A DNA stretch of 64,000 nt, taken from contig OX637396.1 in NCBI GenBank assembly GCA_951799425.1, positions 35,642,701 to 35,706,700 on the forward strand, read 5' to 3'. The DNA comes from Ilex aquifolium. Lineage: Eukaryota > Streptophyta > Magnoliopsida > Aquifoliales > Aquifoliaceae. The notes below the pieces were generated by a model. It was not told the origin of the DNA. It made no database searches and was given only the letters and a program-made list of their open reading frames with translations. The position numbers and the translations under genes were made by a program. Positions within the stretch are counted from its first letter, which is position 1. Each line of letters begins with the position of its first letter. Of the stretch, positions 46,519-58,486 are shown one piece after another.

Positions 46519-47880
46519 CATATAACCTTCACAGGTAAAAAGAAATTGTCCCTCGTTCTGGTCATATTTGGCAGTCTGCTTCAATATGAAAAGAGATCAA
46601 ATAAAAAATCAATATTTTGCAACTCACTTCAAAACTTGCTAGCTTCAGAGCTTCAAGGTACTGCCTTATCAACCTGATGTCAAGCAGGCCATCACCAATC
46701 CGGAATTTTTTGCCTGTTTTGATGAAATTGTAACAGGAAAGAAGACTTCAAAAACAATTTACAAATAAAAATAACCAAAAGAAAAATTACGGTTTTTGTA
46801 CTACCTTTTTTGTGTTCTTGGATATTGTGGTCAAAGGAATCAGTCATACACCACTAGTATGCGACAAAACACTGACCATGCTTCAATATTTGATATATTT
46901 CTTTGTAAAAAACCAACCAACCTTTAAACAAAAATGTACGCTAAGCAATTTAACTAGAGTAAAATAACGGGAAAAAAAACACGTAAGAGTTATGATATCA
47001 TCCCTAGCAAAAAAGAAGTCTGAAAATTTTCAAGTCAAGATTAAGCATACAAAATTGACATACCGCATCTGGAGCATGATAGGTATCCTCGATTGCATAT
47101 ACCGATTGCCAAAACTACAGTCTGAAAATGGCATTTTCATGGAATCAACCTGCATTATCACTAAAGCAATAATCAAAACAATGGATAGAAAAGAATTTCA
47201 TAACAGAGCATAAATTTGTGATAGAAAACTAATGACCTTAATAAAGTTGCAGATTTGCTCCAATCCTGAAAAACAGTTAAGTACCTGTATAGTAAAAGGA
47301 GCACTTAAACTGAATGTTTGCAAAACAAAGAGAATTTTCAGTTACAATGTAGAAGAGAGCATAGAACTTAGGAATTGAAACAATGAGCAGTATAATCCCT
47401 ATTTAGTTTTTGAGTTCAAGGTCCAAGCAAATTAGAAGTTCAACATAGTTGGCCTCGCGGAAGAAGAATTTGAAGCCGATATTACCCAATCTCTAGGATA
47501 GTATCCTTATACAACACTTTAAAACATTATGATATGCTGGAAGAACTTTTGGAGATGTATTTCTTTTTTTTGAAAAGTAATTGCAGATGTATTTTTCTTT
47601 TTTTTTAAGGAAGTAATTGGAGATGTATTTCATTTTTTGGGGCAGAGTTTTTGCCAAATTTTGGTTAATAATGTACTTCACATAATAAAAGGTAAGCATG
47701 TACCTTTCTCCTTGCTATTTGACATCCATTGCTGTTGAGAGCTGCAAGTTACCAACATTATTCTCAGAGCCAGCTCTTGGACATAAACGAGTAAATGAAC
47801 TAATGGAACTTCTTTGCACATTTCTGAATAGACTTGAAATCCAAAAAAAAAAAAAAAAGATAAAGTTACTAATGTTGTGG
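46519..47880. repeat. Diverged tandem block B with exon-like pieces
   Basis: The partner of block A, with a 70-bp insertion near the left end. An 86-bp segment, 46628-46713 on minus, has acceptor ACAG and donor GTGAGT and an open phase that reads IGDGLLDIRLIRQYLEALKL. The second exon-like piece (about 47070-47140) is disturbed relative to A. Confidence 0.5.
46628..46713 (-). pseudogene. Candidate 86-nt exon of an unrecognised gene
   Basis: Flanked on the minus strand by AAAACAG and GTGAGTTG. It encodes 28 residues rich in Leu, Ile, Lys and Arg, with a KKFRIGDGLLDIRLI start. The same piece in block A is frameshifted. I do not recognise the protein. Neighbouring exons were not found with confidence, so it is annotated as a relic. 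Confidence 0.3.
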
Positions 47881-50800
47881 CAATGCCATTAAAAAATCAC
47901 TTCAAAAATCCATGTTTATCATGGGGATGAAGAAAAAATAGTCCAAGAGATCCACTGCCAGTACACATATTCATGCTGCACTTTTGATTCACGTGTCATT
48001 ACTAGTACTACGTAAATGATCCTGATAACCAATGAAATGCAACAGTGATTTCTAATAAATAACCTTCGAATGCCTTACACTATCATCATATGATACGAAT
48101 GTGGAAAAACAAGGAAAGAATTTGGTATTCCATCACAATTTGTGAAGTAAGACTCCATCTAGCATTCTTTTTTTGGAACAATACTCCATCAAACATTAAA
48201 ACATGTGAAATCCAGGTAGGACATTGCCATGCAAATAAGATTGCAGAACATCTTCTATTACGTCTACATACCAAAATAACAAGAATATGTCTCCACAATT
48301 ACTAACCAAAAAGGCAGAAAAAAAAATCCAACAACATATCCAAGTACCATACATAGTAAAATTATGAATCACGTTAACCAGAATCGAGAAATTTCCCTGA
48401 ATGGTCCACCAATTCCACAACCTACATCTAACACCTAAAAGGACATCATAAGGATTGAACAACAATATGACACAACAAGACAGTCAATAATTGATTTTAG
48501 GCCTAGTTGTAAAGCAAGAAGTGCTCATACAACTTAATGCTCTATCGAAGAGACTCTCCTTTTCATTTGCATGACTGTAAAATTAAGGTTGAAGAAGAGA
48601 AACATAAGAATAACTTTAAAGAGGACTATAATAACCTTGGCGCAAAAGGGAGTGATTCTCTCCAGCCATATTCTTAGTATCTGGAAACAAGATCATAGTA
48701 TTTGTTAACCTGGAAACCACATAAACCAATTCTTAGATTACACGTTCTTGATGGCAAATTCAAGTAACTTTACAGCCAGATCAGAAAGCACAAAACCATT
48801 TCCTATTCTGTAGATAGAGCGTCAGATGAAATAGGCTTAAGAGTAATAAGGCTGCAGTGTGAACAATGTTGCAATGTTTGCTAATTTTCACTGTTTTAAA
48901 AGTTCAACGTAAATCGAAAATTTGTAGAACTACCGCCTTTTCACACAGAGGCTAGGCATAATATATCTACTCACCTTAAGGTCCAAATTAATAGGCAAGA
49001 TGCTATAAAAAGGAAAAAATAAATTTAAATGACTTCATAGTTTTTAAACTTTTTAGTCCTGAAATCACAGCCGAGGAAACAACCGAAGACAGCAAAAGAA
49101 AACATCTTGAGTGAATGTTAATCCATGACCAAATGTGAGAGAAAAGCAAAGCTTGAATGACATAACCCAATGAGGACCAGTTCACGAATACTAGAAATCA
49201 TGCGAAAGCATCCACCTGATAAACTGTGAGAATAATTTCAAATTTAACAATACTCTTAGGTCAGGTACAAGAAATAAGTCATATTTCTTACTAAAATGTT
49301 AAAAGAAGTGTAGTTGGCCTTTCTCTCTTCTTCATCATCTCCATAAATGACGACACTTCTCATACCTGGATCATCAAGCCAAAACTCATTCAAAAAATTG
49401 AAATAAAAAACCAATCAACAGCCAACCGATAAAGAATCAGATAAAAAAATCCCAAAAGGATTTCAACATATTGAAATCCAATAAAGCTACTTTTGTGTAC
49501 ACAACAAGAATACCAATGATTTCTAGACAGTAAATAATGCAGAATTATAATAAAAACATAATTTTGTATTTTTCAGAAAGTGCCCTAATGGGAAAGGGGC
49601 TGGCGCAGGACACCCCGCTCTACTGAATATGGAAGGCAACCACCATCTGTCAGTCTCATAAAATGGGTCAGGTGGACCACATAGCATCAAATGCACCAAG
49701 TGTCTTGTTCAGGCTTGAACACAAGTTACTAAAGTTGTTATTATTGCACCAAGTACTAGCCCTTTGACATTAGCAGTATCTCTGTGTAATTAACATCGAA
49801 GAGATTTTATTTCTGAAAAAAAAAAAAAAAAAAGAATCCAAGACTACTACACCTTCTTACCATTCCTTTTTTTTTGTTGAACCATGTTCTTTACACTGTT
49901 TATGAGTTTAGACAAGCAACACTATCTAGCTATAAAAATATAAAGAATGGAATCTCTAAATGGTCATTCATTCCCCTAGTCCCAAAACCCAATTTTCCTT
50001 ACCTTCCTTCTTATTGAAAGAAAAAGGTGGACTTTATCCTAGATAAGAGTGAACTTCCCTCTTATTGAAATGGATTTTATGACCATCCAACCAAGGTTAC
50101 TATTTCCTGTGAGCATAGAGGTACATGCGTGTGATGCTATGATTTTTTTTTGGTTCAGAACTATGATGCTATGATAAATCTACAAAAAACTGTGAATCCT
50201 GAGACTTACTAAAACAATTGACAAATTAGGGACCATACTAGCTTCTACTGATAAATTGCTACAACCAAATATAGACTTGATAACTAGTGAATCCATAAAG
50301 TAACATATTGATTGTCATGGACTTAAATCCTGCATGTAAAAGATATGACCAACCTCATTGTTTAAGTGCTCATTAAAATAGTCCTCACGACAATCTACAC
50401 ACACCAACACAAATAATACAATCGAGCAACAGTGGCAGGGGAACACATGTCAATATGCACATTGAGTTGAGTGTTGTCAATTGGCTTTTTTTTTTTTTTT
50501 TTTGAATAGCGTTATCAATTGGCTTCAAAACCACAAAATCGTTCAAAGGTTTTACATTAGGAGGAATTGTTGGTTGATATGTAAAGGTAGAGAAAGCTCT
50601 CTGCTTTGGAGGTTTTGAATAAAAAAAATGGCAAATATAAGACTGAAGAGATGGAGCAGATGAACAGGGATGTAAAATAGAATCAGGAGACAATTGAGAA
50701 AAATTGATAGCAGAGACGTAAATTGGAAATTCTGGGCCATAGTTTTGGTGTGCATTATCTACACTTTAATCCCTCAAAAATAGATAATAGAGTCAAAAAA

Positions 50801-50926
50801 TAAATAAATTAAATAAAAAAGAAGAGACATGTGTCATGAATGGAAGGCACCTGAACCTGAGATAAGCAAGTGGGGATAGACTCTGAACTCATCCTTATCC
50901 TCCCTCAGAAGAAGTCCAACTTAATT
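47881..50926. other. Mostly intergenic; NLR2 3' flank at the right end
   Basis: No gene supported up to 50340. One minus-strand stretch near 49300-49370 reads MRSVVIYGDDEEERKANYT and is protein-like but isolated. 50340-50926 is the NLR2 3' flank, shared with the 42590 relic and partly with 150-326. Poly(A)/(T) runs lie at 49817 and 50487. Confidence 0.4.
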
Positions 50927-53877
50927 TCAAGTCTGTTGGGATATATGAACATCGGGGATGTCAGCGATCTTGTGCCAATCTGCTCCTTTATCCTTCAAAT
51001 ACCGTTGTTCAAGAAGTGGACATTTGTAGATGGACAACACTGAAAGTGTGGCGAGTGTCCTTTCGTCAGGCAAGGAACGAAGATTAGGGCAATTGTAGAT
51101 TTTCAGCTGATGAAGAGAGGTGAGGTTGTGGATACCCTTAGAGAGAGAACTGAGGTTAGGCATGCCGTCGATGTGAAGTGATGTTAGAGTAGAAGGAAGT
51201 CAACACTCATCCGGCAAGGAATGTAGCTCTGGGTATACATCATTCATGCTAAAGTATCGAAGAGAAGAGAGTCTGTGGAGGCCCCACTCTGATAGAGGCT
51301 TCAATTTTTTGCAATTTGTGATATCAATATCTGTAAGGTTGGGGGGCAAATTCTCTTGAGGAAAGGACTCAAGATTATCACAATTATATATGTCTAAGCT
51401 TGTAAGGGATGTGAGGCTTTGAAACTTGCTTGCAAAATAAATGTCATTCGGAATACCATCGATACCAAGACTTGTGAGGTTGGGAGTAAGCAAACTACTT
51501 CCAGTTGGGAACGGCTGTCCCTTCTTATAATGCAATTCACAAAAAAAAGCCTCCATAGATACAAATAAGTTCTCCAAATTTGGCCAATCACTGATCCTAA
51601 AACATCCTGGCTCCTCCATCTTCAGTCTAATCGGCTCTAAAATTGACTCTAATTCCTTGCAATTACAAATGGTAAGTGACTTAAGGGTGGAGGAAAGTGT
51701 ATCCATTGGCAAGGATCTCAGAGACGAGCAGTCCCAAAGCGACAAATTCTCAAGACAAGAGTTGCAATTAGGCAGGGACTCTAGTGAACTGCACTCTTCT
51801 AACCAAAGACTTCTAAGCATGGGCGGGAGATTGGCCTCTGGAAAGGACACGAGCTTTGGACACTTTTCGAATTCCAATTCTTTGAGAGAAGTATGGCTTT
51901 CCAGGCCATTTGGCAACCTCTCCAGACAATCACAGTCATATACTTCCAAATATTCAAGATTACGAGGTAGCATTTGATCTTCTTCAGCCAAGCACACAAG
52001 TTCGGAACATCCGTGGACACTTAAGTGTTGCAAATGGGAAAGGTGTTGTGGTGTATTCCCCTTCTGCCACAGAGTCACTAGTGCAGCACAGTCACACACT
52101 TCAAGTGACACCAAGAATTCAGTGAAATCTTTCTGCAAATGGGTCAGTCCCGAAATATCCTTAATATACAGTTCTCTTAGAGAGCTTAATTCAGTGAGAC
52201 CTTCTAGAACCACCTCGCTACAACCTTTTATCTTTAATTCGCAAAGAGAAGGAAGCCTTAGGACCGAGACACTTACCAATTTAGGACAGTTGGACATGGT
52301 AAGCTTACAAAGGCAAGGGAAATGTCCTACAAATTCAGCACCAATATAACTACACCACTCTTTCCATTCTGGCATATCCTCAAAGCTTAGAGTCTCGAGT
52401 GACGAGAATCGAGTCTCCAATGAGCCACCATCCCCGTAGAACTCAGCACCCACGTTCTTTACTGCATGCATGCCTTGAATGTGTAGTTCTTTCAGCAGAG
52501 GTAGCTGACCAAGTGGTGGCAAAGACGCACATTTTGTACATCCTCTTAGGCTAATCTGCGTTGTTTTTGAGAACGACAGATCCCCAATCCAACTGGGGAA
52601 TGTTAAGCCCCTGTAAAACTCAATTTTGAGATGTTTCAATCCTTTATGCGGTCGTAGCATGTTGAGTACGTTGGCTTGGAGCTCTTCATTTTGAGAATCT
52701 TCATCCTCACTACTCCATTGCAATTCTAACTCATCCAGATCCCGTTTACGATTTAAATTGGCTGCCTCTGCATCCCGCACATTCTTAACATTTTGCAACC
52801 CTACAATGGAAAGCATCCCCCGTAGAAGCTCTAGGTTGTTCAAATGGCTAAGTCCCAATCCACCATTTTTACACACAACAAATTTTGGCAAAGTTTGCAA
52901 ACTTTTCAACTTACTAATTCGGGGGGGCATCTCTTGTAATTTTGGAGTATCAGCATTGTCAAGATGGCGGAGGTTAACTAAATTTCCAATGTCTGGGGGC
53001 AACTTACAAAGCTCATGACAACCACGTAACGATAATGTCTGCAAATTGTAGAGACTACTCACTGATTCAGGCAACCATTTAATTGATGTCCCTGATAAAT
53101 TCAAGTACCGAAGATGTTTCAAATCGCCAATCGAGTTGGGTAACTCTCTTATATTGTACCCACCCAAAGATAAGACTCTTAAGCACAGTAATTTTGGTAG
53201 TATGTTAACTAAAACACCATTGCTTAAATAGAAGCGTTACCATGTATATGACTTGTAAACTGGCAGTGCTAAGAATGTCCGCAAGCACAAAAGTTCACGA
53301 TCAAATACCTTAAATCTTGTGTACACTACCTCGCAATGGCGCATGAATGCCAAGTGGCGAGCCTTTGGAGAAATGTTACGCCGCAAGCATATTTCTCCCA
53401 TAACATGTTGAGCTAAATCATTCAAAAGGTCATGCATCGTGAATTTTGATTTCGTGCCACTTGAAGGTTGGAAGAATGACCTTGATAACAACTCCTTGAA
53501 GCAATCATCACCCAACTCTTCCATGCATTTCCTCATTCCTTGCAATTGTTGCAGAAAACCTTCTGCCATCCATAACAAGACTAACTCGTCCTTGTCAAAC
53601 TCGTAGTCCTTTGGAAATATGGCGCAGTATCCAAACATTGGCTTCAATTGAGAAGGTAGGTGATGATAGCTTAATCTCAAAGCTGGAAGAATATTGCTCT
53701 GATCCTCGCGTAAATCCCAGATTTCACTGTTAAGTACATCTTTCCACTCATTTGAGCTACGTTTACTGCGCAGGATGCCACCCAGTGTCTTCGCTGCTAA
53801 CGGCAAGCCTCGACACTTTTTCATTATAGCCAGACCAATTTCTTCCAAATTTGGATGGGCACCAAAATTGCTTGTAC

Positions 53878-53882
53878 CCAAC
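53878..53882. repeat. Left target-site duplication CCAAC
   Basis: Identical to 58730-58734. NLR1 has CCAGT at this point, so the sequence belongs to the NLR, not the element. Confidence 0.95.
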
Positions 53883-54125
53883 TGAAAGAACTCTCTATTG
53901 TCTCTTATGTCATCAATTGACATATACAGAACAAGAATCACAAGACAAACATTGAATGCAAGTGATTGAATTCTCATGCTAGAAACCTTCCTATATATAT
54001 ACAAGGATGCTTGATGACATGCCTAACTTTGTTAGGTATGTCATCCCTAACAAAGTTAGGCATGTCTTGTTAGGCATGTCAAAGTTTGTTAGGCATGTCA
54101 AAGTTAGGCATGTCTTCACTTAACA
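53883..54125 (-). repeat. 3' LTR of the intact Copia element
   Basis: 243 bp, element strand TGTTAAGTGAAG to GAGAGTTCTTTCA. It contains TATATATA on the element strand at 53994-54001 and repeated caugcc-type units (gttaggcatgtc four times). It lies upstream of, and points into, the downstream half of NLR2. Confidence 0.96.
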
Positions 54126-54132
54126 CCCCCCC
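54126..54132 (-). other. Polypurine tract of the intact Copia element
   Basis: Seven G on the element strand directly before TGTTAAG; the polyprotein TGA stop (54133-54135) abuts it. Confidence 0.85.
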
Positions 54133-57100
54133 TCAAGTTGGAGCATGGAGATCACAAATGCCCAACTTGCCAAGTAGATACAGAAACTTGCGCTTGCCAA
54201 GAGCCTTGGTGAAGATGTCGGCAAGCTGATCATCAGTAGACACATGATATGTAGAAAGAATACCGTCACGAATGGCATCACGCACATAATGACAATCAAC
54301 TTCAATATGCTTGGTACGCTCATGGAAGACAGGATTTTGAGCAATGTAGAGTGCCGATTGACTATCACAGTATAAGCGCATGGCTGGCGAATGTTTGACA
54401 CCCAAACTCACAAGCAAAGCTTTGAGCCATTTCAACTCTGAAGTGACGGCAGCCATGGACCGATACTCGGCTTCAGCAGAAGACCGGGACACCGTATGTT
54501 GTTTCTTGGTCTTCCAAGAAATCGGAGAAGATCCAAGGAACACTATCCAACCAGTAATAGACCGTCTAGTCAAAGGACATGTAGCCCAATCTGAATCGCA
54601 CCAACCTGTCAGAGATAACGCACAATCAGTGCGAAGAAGAATGCCTTGACCCGGACACCCTTTTAAGTAGCGAACCGTACGAAGCGCCGCATCCCAATGG
54701 TCCTGTCGAGGGTGTTGCATAAACTGAGCCAAGATATGAACTGTATAAACCAAGTCAGGACGGGTGGAGGTTAAGTAAATGAGACGACCCACAAGTCGTC
54801 TATACCTTTCAGGATCGGCGAGCAAAGGACCTTTGGCGAGAGCCAATGTGTGATTCTGCTCTATGGGAAAGCCAACGGGACGAGACCCCAATAAGCCAGT
54901 TTCAGCAATAATATCAAGAGTGTATTTTCGTTGACACAAGAAGATGCCCTCTGCATTACGAGCAACCTCAATACCAAGAAAATACTTCAAGGCACCTAAA
55001 TCTTTCATATGGAAACACTCGTGCAAATAGGCCTTGAAATGGTCAACAGCGGAAGCATCATTACCAGAAATAATGAGATCATCAACATACACAAGAACAT
55101 TAAGTTGTACCAATCCCTGATGGAGAGTAAACAAAGAATAATCTGAATAAGACTGAAGGAAACCATAAGTCTTCAAAGAAGCAGCTAACTTAGCATACCA
55201 GCACCGCGGAGCCTGTCGTAGACCATACAAAGACTTCTTGAGACGACACACTAAACCAGGAGTGCGAACGTTGAAGCCAGGAGGAAGTTTCATGTAAACT
55301 TCTTCATCAAGATCACCATGAAGAAACGCATTATGAACATCCATCTGATGCAAAACCCAATTCTTGACCGCTGCAACTGCTAAGAAGGCACGAACAGTGA
55401 CCATTTTCGCAACTGGAGCGAAAGTTTCATTATAATCAACCCCCTCAACCTGATGATTGCCAAAAATAACCAGACGAGCCTTAAGACGCTCTATTTGCCC
55501 ATCCGCATGATATTTGATTTTGTATACCCATTTAGATCCAAGAGCCTTTTTATGAGGAGGTAAAACTGCCATTTCCCAGGTGCCATTAGCTTCTAAAGCA
55601 GCAATTTCTTTCTGCATAGCCTTGCGCCAACCTTCATCTTGCATAGCTTCTTTAAAAGAACGAGGCTCAATGCCTTCATTTATTGCTGCAAGAAAAACGC
55701 GGTGTCGTGGAGAAAACTTATTACAATTCACATAATGTGCTATAGGATAAAGAGTACCTGAGGAGCTAGTAGAAGACGATGAACACTCAGATGGACTCGA
55801 AGATTGTACAGTGTGGGGAACAAAGTCACGAAGAAGAACGGAGGGACGCTTATCCCGCAACCCGCGCCCTAAGTCATTGGCGGAGGCAGGAGGCACATGA
55901 GGCGATATGGGATTCAGCACAATGTCAGTCCCAATCGCAGGGGCTGCATGATCATCAACCAAAGCAGACTCCAAGTCTTCCAAATAATCAACATTAATTC
56001 CCTCATTAGAATCAGGTGGCGATGAGGAATAAGCTGGCACTTGAGAAGTAGAAACAATCTTGTAAGGAAATTCATTTTCATGAAACTTTACATCTCTGGA
56101 AACAAAGATGTCACCTGTCTGAAGGTCATATAATTTCCACCCTTTCTTCCCATGTGGATAACCAATAAAGACACACTTCCTACTTCGAGGAGCAAATTTA
56201 TTACCTTTGGCTTTTTGATTGTGGGCAAAAGCTAAACAACCAAAAACCTTAAGTTCATCAAACTCAGGTGCATGGCCAAAGAGAATTTCAAAGGGAGTTT
56301 TATTGTGGAGCAAACCAGAAGGAGTTCTGTTTATGAGATACACTGCACCAAGCACACATTCTCCCCAAAAGGTAATAGGAAGATTGCCTTGAAACATCAA
56401 AGCACGACCCACATTAAGAATATGTTGATGTTTTCGTTCCACACGACCATTTTGTTGAGGAGTCCCAACACAAGAGGTTTGAAAAATAATGCCATGTGTA
56501 TCAAAGTAATCCAACATACATTTAAACTCCGTACCATTATCACTCCGTACTAATTTGACATGTGTTTCAAACTGGCGGGCAATCATAGCAAAAAATGAGC
56601 AAAAAACTTGATAAACTTGTGTTTTTGAACGCAATAAATAAACCCATACAGCTCTTGAAAAATCATCCACCAACGTCAAAAAATAATGTGCTCCACACGA
56701 AGAGGGTATCTTATTTGAGCCCCATAAATCACAATGAATAAGTTCAAAGATTCGACTAGCTTTATTATCACTAACCGGAAAACTATCGCGTTTTTGCTTT
56801 GCTTGAGGGCAAACTTCACATGCTTTATTCAATTTCTTGCTAGAAGTACCGGAAGAAATAGCCGGAACTAACTTGACGACTCTATCTGACGGATGCCCCA
56901 GACGACGATGCCACAACTCAAAATCTGAAATCTCTGGAACCGTTACCGCACACACTGTAGGAATCCGCCGAAAATAATAGAGTCCATCCTTACGTTCACC
57001 GGCTCCAATCAGACTCCCCGAGCGTAGGTCCTGTATAGCACATAATGAATCAGTGAATTGTAAAAGACATTTAGAATCATCAATTAATTGTGACACCGAG

Positions 57101-58434
57101 ATTAAGTTGCAATGTAACTGTGGTACAAATAAAACATGTTCAAGTATCAACCCATTAGTCAACAAAACGCGGCCTGCCTTAGTTGCAATGGCATGTGCGC
57201 CGTTAGGTAACCCAACTGAACATTGCGAAATATGATGAGTGTCCGTCAAACATGATTCAGTGCCAGTAACATGGTGAGAAGCACCAGTATCAATAATCCA
57301 GGAAAAAGAAGAGAACTCACCCATCATCTGATCATGCTGGCGATTATTTATCATATTCAATAAAATCTGAACCTGTTCCGGTTTTAAGTCAGGCAAAGAA
57401 ATGCCAGAGGACCCATGAGAGGAGGCCACTGAATCGGTCCCCCCACCAGCCACAGCATTGGCAGCCACGACCGTGGAGGCCACGGCTTTGGGCCAACCAC
57501 GAGGAACAGTCGGAGGAGCCACAGGAGGTGGTTGTGCATTGGGCCGTGCACTGCCTTGGACTCCACGGTTCCGATCTTCCCACCAATCCGGATATCCATG
57601 CGTTTTGAAACAAGTATTGTTATCATGACCCGATCGCTTACAAACCGAACAATACAATTTTGATTTATCAGGACGGGTAAAACGAGCCTTGGGTCGTGCA
57701 GTTTGTAGAGCAAACGCATGAATTTCCTCCTTGTCTGCTCTATCGCGAGCAATACCCCGAGACTTTTCTTCCTGAAGACATGCTTGATACACACGATCGA
57801 GATCAGGTAAAGGAGAAGTGGACAACAAATTAGAACGTACCGTCGCATATAACTCATCGTTAATACCAATGAGAAATTGATGGAGTTTCTCCTCCTCCCG
57901 ATCCGCAGCGAATCGACCACCAACATCACAAGTACAATTACCACAGGCACACGCATGGAGAGGCTTGAGACGATTCAATTCATCATATAATCCCATCAAA
58001 CGGGTATAATAATCATCAATAGACATATTCGAAGTTTGCTTACAGTGAGTAATATCGGCCCTCAATTGTTGAAGACGAGGACCATTGGCCACGCAAAACC
58101 GCTTCTCAAGATAATCCCAAAGTCGTTTGGCTTCATCATGAAAAGGAATGGAGGCCGCCAATTTTGGATCAAGAGTCCGCGTGATCCATGAGACAAGCAT
58201 AGAATTGACAGTGTCCCAATCGAGTTGTTTCTTCTTCGCCGTCTCCGTCGGTTTGATGATTGTCCCATCAACAAACACAAACTTTCGGCGAGCTTTCAAA
58301 GACAACTTAATTGCACGTGCCCATGCAATATAATTGTCATTAGAGAGGATCACGTGGGTGATCATATTCCCGGGTTGATCTCCAGACCCAAGATAATAGG
58401 GAGAGTGGAGATCTATTTTCCCATCGTCTGCCAT
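54133..58434 (-). CDS. Copia gag-pol polyprotein, 1433 aa, intact
   Basis: One frame holds all proteins for retrotransposition. Gag covers about 1-290, with a gag N-terminal motif SPYYLGSGDQPG and a zinc knuckle C262, C265, H270, C275. Protease active site DTGAS is at 382-386. Integrase follows with zinc residues H509, H514, C539, C542 and catalytic D569, D632, E666 (SDNGTEF, QNGRVERK). RT spans about 960-1210 with catalytic YVDD 1116-1119. RNase H has D1280, E1323 and D1357 (YCDSQSAL). Length is normal for Copia. No stop or shift was seen. It starts 40 bases after the primer site and stops exactly at the polypurine tract. As in other single-ORF Copia elements, gag excess would need processing or splicing; no splice signal was examined. 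Confidence 0.97.
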   Translation of the reverse strand: MADDGKIDLHSPYYLGSGDQPGNMITHVILSNDNYIAWARAIKLSLKARRKFVFVDGTIIKPTETAKKKQLDWDTVNSMLVSWITRTLDPKLAASIPFHDEAKRLWDYLEKRFCVANGPRLQQLRADITHCKQTSNMSIDDYYTRLMGLYDELNRLKPLHACACGNCTCDVGGRFAADREEEKLHQFLIGINDELYATVRSNLLSTSPLPDLDRVYQACLQEEKSRGIARDRADKEEIHAFALQTARPKARFTRPDKSKLYCSVCKRSGHDNNTCFKTHGYPDWWEDRNRGVQGSARPNAQPPPVAPPTVPRGWPKAVASTVVAANAVAGGGTDSVASSHGSSGISLPDLKPEQVQILLNMINNRQHDQMMGEFSSFSWIIDTGASHHVTGTESCLTDTHHISQCSVGLPNGAHAIATKAGRVLLTNGLILEHVLFVPQLHCNLISVSQLIDDSKCLLQFTDSLCAIQDLRSGSLIGAGERKDGLYYFRRIPTVCAVTVPEISDFELWHRRLGHPSDRVVKLVPAISSGTSSKKLNKACEVCPQAKQKRDSFPVSDNKASRIFELIHCDLWGSNKIPSSCGAHYFLTLVDDFSRAVWVYLLRSKTQVYQVFCSFFAMIARQFETHVKLVRSDNGTEFKCMLDYFDTHGIIFQTSCVGTPQQNGRVERKHQHILNVGRALMFQGNLPITFWGECVLGAVYLINRTPSGLLHNKTPFEILFGHAPEFDELKVFGCLAFAHNQKAKGNKFAPRSRKCVFIGYPHGKKGWKLYDLQTGDIFVSRDVKFHENEFPYKIVSTSQVPAYSSSPPDSNEGINVDYLEDLESALVDDHAAPAIGTDIVLNPISPHVPPASANDLGRGLRDKRPSVLLRDFVPHTVQSSSPSECSSSSTSSSGTLYPIAHYVNCNKFSPRHRVFLAAINEGIEPRSFKEAMQDEGWRKAMQKEIAALEANGTWEMAVLPPHKKALGSKWVYKIKYHADGQIERLKARLVIFGNHQVEGVDYNETFAPVAKMVTVRAFLAVAAVKNWVLHQMDVHNAFLHGDLDEEVYMKLPPGFNVRTPGLVCRLKKSLYGLRQAPRCWYAKLAASLKTYGFLQSYSDYSLFTLHQGLVQLNVLVYVDDLIISGNDASAVDHFKAYLHECFHMKDLGALKYFLGIEVARNAEGIFLCQRKYTLDIIAETGLLGSRPVGFPIEQNHTLALAKGPLLADPERYRRLVGRLIYLTSTRPDLVYTVHILAQFMQHPRQDHWDAALRTVRYLKGCPGQGILLRTDCALSLTGWCDSDWATCPLTRRSITGWIVFLGSSPISWKTKKQHTVSRSSAEAEYRSMAAVTSELKWLKALLVSLGVKHSPAMRLYCDSQSALYIAQNPVFHERTKHIEVDCHYVRDAIRDGILSTYHVSTDDQLADIFTKALGKRKFLYLLGKLGICDLHAPT

Positions 58435-58474
58435 AATGAAAAAAAATTGGGTAAGAGCTTGCTAGGCTGCTAGG

Positions 58475-58486
58475 GCTCTGATACCA
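58475..58486 (-). other. Primer binding site (tRNA-iMet) of the intact Copia element
   Basis: The element strand reads TGGTATCAGAGC directly after the 5' LTR, the standard complement of initiator tRNA-Met. Confidence 0.92.

Noticed and set aside
54380-58473. Plus-strand frames across the intact Copia element
   Set aside because: Shadows of the 1433-codon minus frame; no family text.
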